This document shows positions 61,373 through 64,000 of a stretch of 64,000 nt of DNA, piece by piece. The notes under the pieces are model-generated. The model was not told the origin of the DNA and ran no database searches. It worked only from the letters and a program-made list of their open reading frames with translations. The DNA is from MGBC114079 sp964531385 (lineage in GTDB: Bacteria > Bacillota > Clostridia > Lachnospirales > CAG-274), in assembly GCA_964531385.1 (NCBI GenBank), contig CAZHGC010000013.1, positions 1-64,000 on the forward strand, read 5' to 3'. A program made the translations under genes and the position numbers. Every line of letters starts with the position of its first letter. Within the stretch, counting starts at the first letter, position 1.

Positions 61373-63508
61373 TTACAACCAAAATTGAACAAGATGTGCA
61401 ACTGTGTAATGAACAGTTGGGTTAGCATTGTATAAAGCATTATCACCATAGAAGAATATGGTTGCAAAATCGTAATAAAAGCTGAACGCAAGCCCGCAAA
61501 GCAAAACTGTGTACAGATGTTTTCGCAAATAATCGTTTACTCTTTCAAAAAGGCTTAAAACAAGTATTATTGCCGGAATGAACATAAGCCACGCAAAATC
61601 GGTCATATATCTTTGCAAAAGACCGGCAAGCTGTGTATCGGCAATAACAATTATAATGGAAGAGCAAATGCTTACAAGGCAAAACGCAAAAAGACCTTTA
61701 AGCTTTAATGTTTTCTTAAATTTAAATACAAAAAGATTTATGCACAAAATAAAGTGATTGAACAAAATTCCGCCAAATAAATATTCGTGAATTGTTCTTC
61801 CCATATAATTTGTGTAGAACCATACATCGCTTATAAACGGAAATCTTGGGCTGTATGCAGGGGGCTGGAACAAATATGTAAAAATTCCGAGCGTTGTTCT
61901 TCCCAAAACAATTCCTCGACTTGTCATATCATTTGTTGTTAAGTTATAGTTTGCTCCAAAATCGAACACAGAGTCAAATCTGATGTAGTTATAGTACATA
62001 ACTCCCGCCGCAATGATAACATATGGAAGCACAAACGCAAGCGTACTTTTTATACTTTTTTTCGAAAACAACATTCTTTCTTTGAAAACGATGTTGTAGA
62101 ACAAAGGAATTGCCAAAAACGAGCCCATTAAAATTTGCGGTCGACACCCAGCAACCAAAGCCATACACAAAGAACCCGCACAGAGTCTCCAATTGATAAA
62201 ACCTTTGAACTTTGTTTTTGAAATCATTCCGACAACTTCGTCATTATCGTTTTCCGTTTTTGTATATTTAAAAGATGACAGCCAAAAATACAGCCCCGAA
62301 ATTGAGAACATTATTGCCATTATAATTGGCAAAGAATAGAAATCGGGTCTTTTTAAAATGTACATTATTCCACAGCTGTCGATAAAGAAAAAACTTAAAA
62401 GAACGTATGTTATAAACGGAACATTTTTAAACCACCGTTTTATGATTTGGCTTACAAGCCCCAAAACAGAAAAAATCATAATGCAGGCAGTTATTACAAT
62501 TCCGGCAAACGTTGGAAAATCGAACCCTGTTAAAGCTTTGAAAGGCAAATAGAACGTTAAAACAGGCACAATTCCGAAATAAACGTAATATTTACCGTTG
62601 TAATAGGCTCTGTCCCACAAGAATTTTTCGCCAGCTTCTTTCAAAACCTGTTTTCGCAACTCGTTGTCATATGGATTTTCCATTGACTTTAAGGCTTCCG
62701 ATGGTTCTTGGTCGAGATAAACGTGGCCGTCCAAAATTGCATCTGTCAGCCTTTGATATTGCAAATGGTGCTCATATTTTGTAAAAACAAAATTTGGGTT
62801 GCACAAGCTTACGCCTATGAAGCCGAATATATGTGTTGCAATTATTATTCCGAGAACCAATTTTTGTTTTTTCGATTTTAAATTTAAAATATGGCTGTAG
62901 AAAGGCGAATTTGGCCTAACTATATAAACGGCAAGCATAATCAAAAAAACAACCGCAAGCCTTGCAAAAGAAAAGAACATTGGATATTTTGCGTTGATTT
63001 TCATACTTTCTATAACAAATCGGTTATTTTCACCGGCATTGATTTTAACCTTTAATTTTTCGCTTTCTCCGCTTAAATTAAGGCTTATATACTTGCTTTT
63101 TTCAACATCTCTTACAATGTCTCTTTCAGGCAAATCGTAATAAAGTGCATTTGCTTCATCTGTTGCCGAAAGTTTAACAACAGTTTTTTTATTTTGGTAG
63201 CTTTTTGTTTTTACGTTTGCAATATCTATGTAGATATTATCGATTTCTTTATTTATGTTGAGAATTTCAAACGATTTTTCTTTATCGTCCGTTACAACAA
63301 ATGACGGTTTTAATTCATCTCCGTCAAGAATCCACTTATTATCCGGCTCAAATAACAAGCCGTCGTTAAATTTAACGTCATTAATATCGACAACCATTTC
63401 TTCGTTTCCCATTGTTTCGTAAAATCTGAAATTAAAAACGAAAACTTCAAGTGCAAGCGATATTAAAAAGATAATACAAACGCTTTTTAAAAATTTTTTT
63501 CTGTTCAT
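61373..63508 (-). CDS. Large polytopic membrane protein, probable GT-C-type glycosyltransferase
   Basis: A 711-residue protein with an N-terminal helix, an outer domain of about 150 residues with beta-like sequence (YISLNLSGESEKLKVKI), and about ten further membrane helices. The loop YYNGKYYVYFGIVPVLTFYL and the early EHHLQYQRLTDAILDGHVYL recur in large Clostridia membrane proteins of unknown role that I take to be GT-C-like. The expected donor is a lipid-linked sugar made by the adjacent GT2 enzyme; this is inferred. I chose MNRKKF at 63508, after GAGGAG. Confidence 0.65.
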   Translation of the reverse strand: MNRKKFLKSVCIIFLISLALEVFVFNFRFYETMGNEEMVVDINDVKFNDGLLFEPDNKWILDGDELKPSFVVTDDKEKSFEILNINKEIDNIYIDIANVKTKSYQNKKTVVKLSATDEANALYYDLPERDIVRDVEKSKYISLNLSGESEKLKVKINAGENNRFVIESMKINAKYPMFFSFARLAVVFLIMLAVYIVRPNSPFYSHILNLKSKKQKLVLGIIIATHIFGFIGVSLCNPNFVFTKYEHHLQYQRLTDAILDGHVYLDQEPSEALKSMENPYDNELRKQVLKEAGEKFLWDRAYYNGKYYVYFGIVPVLTFYLPFKALTGFDFPTFAGIVITACIMIFSVLGLVSQIIKRWFKNVPFITYVLLSFFFIDSCGIMYILKRPDFYSLPIIMAIMFSISGLYFWLSSFKYTKTENDNDEVVGMISKTKFKGFINWRLCAGSLCMALVAGCRPQILMGSFLAIPLFYNIVFKERMLFSKKSIKSTLAFVLPYVIIAAGVMYYNYIRFDSVFDFGANYNLTTNDMTSRGIVLGRTTLGIFTYLFQPPAYSPRFPFISDVWFYTNYMGRTIHEYLFGGILFNHFILCINLFVFKFKKTLKLKGLFAFCLVSICSSIIIVIADTQLAGLLQRYMTDFAWLMFIPAIILVLSLFERVNDYLRKHLYTVLLCGLAFSFYYDFATIFFYGDNALYNANPTVHYTVAHLVQFWL

Positions 63509-63756
63509 CTTTCTGCTCCTCTTAAAATTCATTTTTCAGCAACTTTTGGATATCTTGATTTTTTAAGCTAAAATTAAATGTCGTGAAAAATTTTATTATG
63601 ATTTTGAGCTTGTTGTTTTTTTCTTTTAATTTTTTTACAACAATACAACTGAAAAGATTATACTCAAAACCGCAAAGCAAAGCAAGCCTTTTTGTTTAAT
63701 ATTTTTTGTACAATTTGCGAACGACAAAAAATTTAACACAAAATTAAGCCTATTAT

Positions 63757-63785
63757 ATAATACATTATAAAAAGTTTAAATACAA
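63757..63785 (-). promoter_or_regulatory. Possible promoter of the glycosyltransferase pair
   Basis: On the minus strand, TTGTAT (63780-63785) and TATTAT (63757-63762) are 17 bp apart, giving a leader of about 245 bases. It would decouple these genes from fumarase alpha upstream. Confidence 0.5.
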
Positions 63786-63796
63786 TATTGGGAATT

Positions 63797-63826
63797 AAAA
63801 AACGCAAAGTTTATTTTACGTTTTTT
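63797..63826 (-). terminator. Terminator after fumarase alpha
   Basis: AAAAAACGCAAA (63797-63808) pairs with TTTACGTTTTTT (63815-63826), one mismatch, 6-base loop. A T-run follows on the minus strand. It would end the fumarase alpha transcript before the glycosyltransferase genes. Confidence 0.65.
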
Positions 63827-63843
63827 TGTCGTAATCAAAAATC

Positions 63844-64000
63844 TTATATTATTTTTTCGCCATGTCTTGTTACGTGACAACTTATGTTTATTGCAACAGG
63901 AAGCCCTGCAATATGTGTTGCAAAAGTTTCGATATTTAAGCCCAAAACGGTTGTTGTTCCGCCAAGACCTTGTGGACCAATTCCTGTTTTATTTGCTTTT
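63844..64000 (-). CDS. Fe-S fumarate hydratase, alpha subunit, C-terminal fragment
   Basis: The last 51 codons of an open frame that enters from the window edge. The sequence TGIGPQGLGGTTTVLGLNIE, then THIAGLPVAINISCHVTRHG, is the conserved C-terminal end of the class I fumarase / tartrate dehydratase alpha subunit, including a cluster-ligand cysteine (ISCHVTRH). The start is outside the window. Its beta partner is at 59739-60311, about 3.5 kb downstream with two unrelated genes and a terminator in between. Confidence 0.9.
   Translation of the reverse strand, partial: KANKTGIGPQGLGGTTTVLGLNIETFATHIAGLPVAINISCHVTRHGEKII

Noticed and set aside
63509..63756. Small gene in the gap between the membrane protein and fumarase alpha
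   Set aside because: Only AT-rich sequence with promoter and terminator signals; no start with a ribosome site.

Overview
The window is low-G+C DNA (about one third G+C by eye) from an anaerobic, probably spore-forming Clostridia-type Bacillota. The evidence is SpoVG, RecU, CarD, a YjdF gene behind a candidate riboswitch, paired GlgC/GlgD, a formyl-THF ligase, a two-subunit Fe-S fumarase, copper-amine-oxidase-type wall domains and an SLH-type protein. A PL9-like pectate lyase suggests a plant-polysaccharide habitat such as the gut. Nothing looks like a prophage, plasmid, CRISPR array or insertion sequence; this is chromosomal housekeeping DNA with a few accessory islands.

Layout: 0-6 kb has a partial tRNA-Asp, spoVG, the glycogen pair glgC-glgD (minus) and murC (plus). 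murC ends inside a cluster of DnaA-box sequences that sits in front of a REC-HD response regulator. 7-18 kb is a minus-strand block: folD-rimO-pgsA-cinA-recA as one probable operon, with fhs and ftsK upstream. 18-25 kb is plus-strand: a DUF4190 protein, purK, pth, mfd and an AraC-type regulator. 25-31 kb holds a parvulin-type foldase, a YaaH-like GH18 gene with recU, an SLH-type gene broken by an in-frame stop, and carD. 31-36 kb is minus-strand: tetR-ilvB-ilvN, then greA-lysS. 36.5-43 kb has a deacetylase-like gene and then a compact eight-gene plus-strand operon (DUF3781, ydcF, methyltransferase, hslO, FliL-like, birA, DUF6145, dusB). 43-52 kb mixes a pectate lyase, serS, a copper-amine-oxidase-domain protein, a MATE transporter, an acidic HTH regulator, purE and a large secreted protein of uncertain family. 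52-55.5 kb is recX-TPR-saccharopine-dehydrogenase-like. 55.6-64 kb is minus-strand: a flavodoxin-type gene whose 5' end is tandemly repeated, yjdF with its leader, prs, glmU, fumarase beta, two envelope glycosyltransferases, and the 3' end of fumarase alpha.

Functional links: recA, recX, recU and mfd cover recombination and transcription-coupled repair. folD and fhs supply one-carbon units, and purK/purE work in the purine pathway. murC, glmU and the two glycosyltransferases feed the cell envelope. spoVG, glmU, prs, pth and mfd form one cluster in Bacillus but are split into three pieces here. Spot checks of base composition suggest the C-over-G bias of the plus strand stops near 24-29 kb whichever strand is coding, which hints at a replication-strand switch or rearrangement.

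Start codons were chosen by Shine-Dalgarno position. Functions come from recognised motifs and family resemblance only; no database search was run.
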